NCBI RefSeq assembly: GCF_029852145.1
Contig: NC_079976.1
Location: 12,819,104 to 12,883,103 of the forward strand
Source: Microplitis mediator
Taxonomy: Eukaryota; Arthropoda; Insecta; Hymenoptera; Braconidae
Length of the DNA stretch: 64,000 bases
Reading direction: 5' to 3'
Numbering within the stretch: the first letter of the stretch is position 1; every line of letters begins with the position of its first letter. Position numbers and translations under genes: made by a program. Of the stretch, positions 62,646 through 64,000 are shown piece by piece. Under the pieces are notes generated by a model. It ran no database searches and had not been told where the DNA came from. It worked only from the letters and a program-made list of their open reading frames with translations.

Positions 62646-62984
62646 TTTTTTTAATATTAAATTAAAAGTGATGACTGATAGCATTTTTGTATACAAGATC
62701 CCGTGTTTGTTTTTTTCCACTGGTGCTACTTCTGACGGATATTTTTGCAAACCTCATATATATAGATATACTCTGTTGTGGGCCTTTTACCGGTGCTGCA
62801 TCCCGACGGCTTTTTTCTTGCACAACTCTTTTTTACTTTCTTTCTATTTTTTTGACGTCAAAAGTTGACATAAACAGTAGCGTGATAGTAGCAAATTTTT
62901 TTTTTTTGTTTTACTCTGTAATTGAGGAATATAATTGAAAAATACAAGTTATTTTGACTTCAAAATTAAATAAGCGTTATGAGG
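62646..62984. other. AT-rich stretch, no gene
   Basis: Short overlapping open frames only. No motif or repeat boundary was recognised. Confidence 0.45.
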
Positions 62985-63320
62985 CGTGCACCTCTGGATT
63001 TTCCAAACTTTTTATTTTTCGTATAACTTGTAAACTACATGACCGATCGACTCCAAAATCTAATCAATTTTAAGTCTTGGTGAGCCCTTTCGATTGCCCT
63101 AAAGAATGTTCGAATCGGTTGATTCGTTCCAAAGATATCGTTGGACGAACAAAGTTTACACACACACATACACACGGACGTCCATCCGAAAATAGTCAGA
63201 ATAGCTTCCTAGGAACTCAAAACGTCGACATCTGGTGAAAACTCGATTTTCGAAAATCGGACCGAAACCGCTAACTTTCCTTTTTTTGAAAATTTACAAT
63301 TTTCGTAGCAGGAAGTTAAA
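62985..63320 (-). repeat. R1 interspersed repeat, truncated
   Basis: It holds the R1 start (ACAATTTTCGTAGCAGGAAG read inverted at 63295-63318) and middle (GGACGTCCATCCGAAAATAG, CGATATCTTTGGAACG in reverse), but not the GGCTGGCCC end. Confidence 0.7.
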
Positions 63321-63545
63321 AATCTATGTGGAATTGTATGGGAACCCATAGGAATCAATATAAAAAAGTATAGATTTATGTAAGAATTCATAGGAATTAA
63401 TATAGGAGTCTATGGTTTTGTATAAAAATTCATGTAGGAAACCATGAATATCCGGATTCCCATAGGAGCCCATGTAAGAGTCTATATCGGGATCTATGCT
63501 GGATTACTATATAGGAAACCATATGGGTCCACTGCGTTTTGGGAC
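63321..63545. repeat. TATAGGAATCCATA-type degenerate repeat
   Basis: Words such as CATAGGAATCAATATA and CCCATAGGAGCCCATGTA recur in both orientations. From 63545 to 63640 a second short chain, GACAACTCATCCCG-like, follows (about five units). Confidence 0.6.
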
Positions 63546-63760
63546 CAGGACAATTCACTCCCGACAACTCATCCCGGCCAATTCATCCCCGTGACAACTG
63601 ATCCGCACGACAAATACTCCCAATAATATAATTTTATCCTCAAAATAGTATAAAAAAACAGTAAAAATAAGAGAAACGAAAATAATTCATTTTTTTAATT
63701 ATAAATTTTTTTTTTTCCACGAAAAAATAAAATACTGATAACAATTATTTTTATTAAATA

Positions 63761-64000
63761 CGAGTTTTGTGTGTGTGCAATTAAACAAATGTACCCACAC
63801 ATAAAAAGGTGTGAAAAATAGTAACCTTTTTTCACGAATTTTGTGTGTGTGCAATTAAATCAATGTACCCACACATAAAAAGGAGTGAAACATAGCGCCC
63901 TTTTTTCACGAATTTTGTATGTGCAATTACAAAAATATACCCACATACAAAAAAGTATGGAAAGTAGTGCCCTTTTTCCATGAATGTTGTGTGTGTGCAA
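63761..64000. repeat. 73-bp tandem repeat at the window end
   Basis: Units start at about 63761, 63834, 63908 and 63980 with ACGAATTTTGTGTGTGTGCA. Each unit contains TACCCACACATAAAAAGG and CCTTTTTTCAC, so it is partly self-complementary. The array continues beyond the window. Confidence 0.88.

Overview
This window looks like nuclear DNA from an AT-rich insect genome. A hymenopteran such as a braconid wasp is my guess, from base composition and repeat style only. One host gene is recognisable: cyclin K, the partner of CDK12/13, on the plus strand. Its seven coding exons run from 3124 to 38484 and join in frame to 413 residues. The coding sequence is only 1,242 bases. The gene is 35 kb long because three introns (8.3, 11.1 and 14.3 kb) are packed with transposons; the other three introns are 153, 87 and 76 bases.

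Layout. 1-3123: repeats and the upstream flank of cyclin K. 3821-12169 (intron 3): an abundant repeat called R1 here, a solo LTR, several MITEs and CCCTG-ended elements. 12228-23346 (intron 4): one CCCTGATTAAG-ended palindromic element that has swallowed a pogo/Tigger-like MITE, a TA-flanked element with satellite arrays, and a decayed non-LTR retrotransposon that is itself interrupted three times. 23743-38077 (intron 6): a TTAA-flanked piggyBac-like element carrying a 5S-rRNA-derived SINE, at least four elements with 8-bp target duplications, an inverted pair of SWIM-domain transposase remnants, and a 1.5-kb foldback of inverted tandem arrays. 38485-40898: 3' end of cyclin K, a MITE and a GC-richer tandem repeat. 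40899-57467: a five-level nest of transposons whose innermost member is a young Ty3/gypsy retrotransposon (43924-54861). Its two 819-bp LTRs look identical, it has a 5-bp target duplication, and gag and pol are intact. 57468-64000: R1 copies, MITEs and a 73-bp tandem repeat at the window end.

The best candidates for something not well described are: (1) the gypsy element, whose pol carries an insert of about 830 residues plus a macro-like domain between RNase H and integrase, with a -1 frameshift signal made of two identical slippery heptamers, the second lying inside the stimulatory stem of the first; (2) the 5S-derived SINE with a perfect 15-bp target duplication; (3) a set of palindromic elements with 8-bp duplications and TAG-starting ends; (4) a set of CCCTG...CAGGG palindromes with 2-bp duplications. 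All repeat boundaries were read by eye. Family assignments rest on termini, target duplications and protein motifs, not on database searches.
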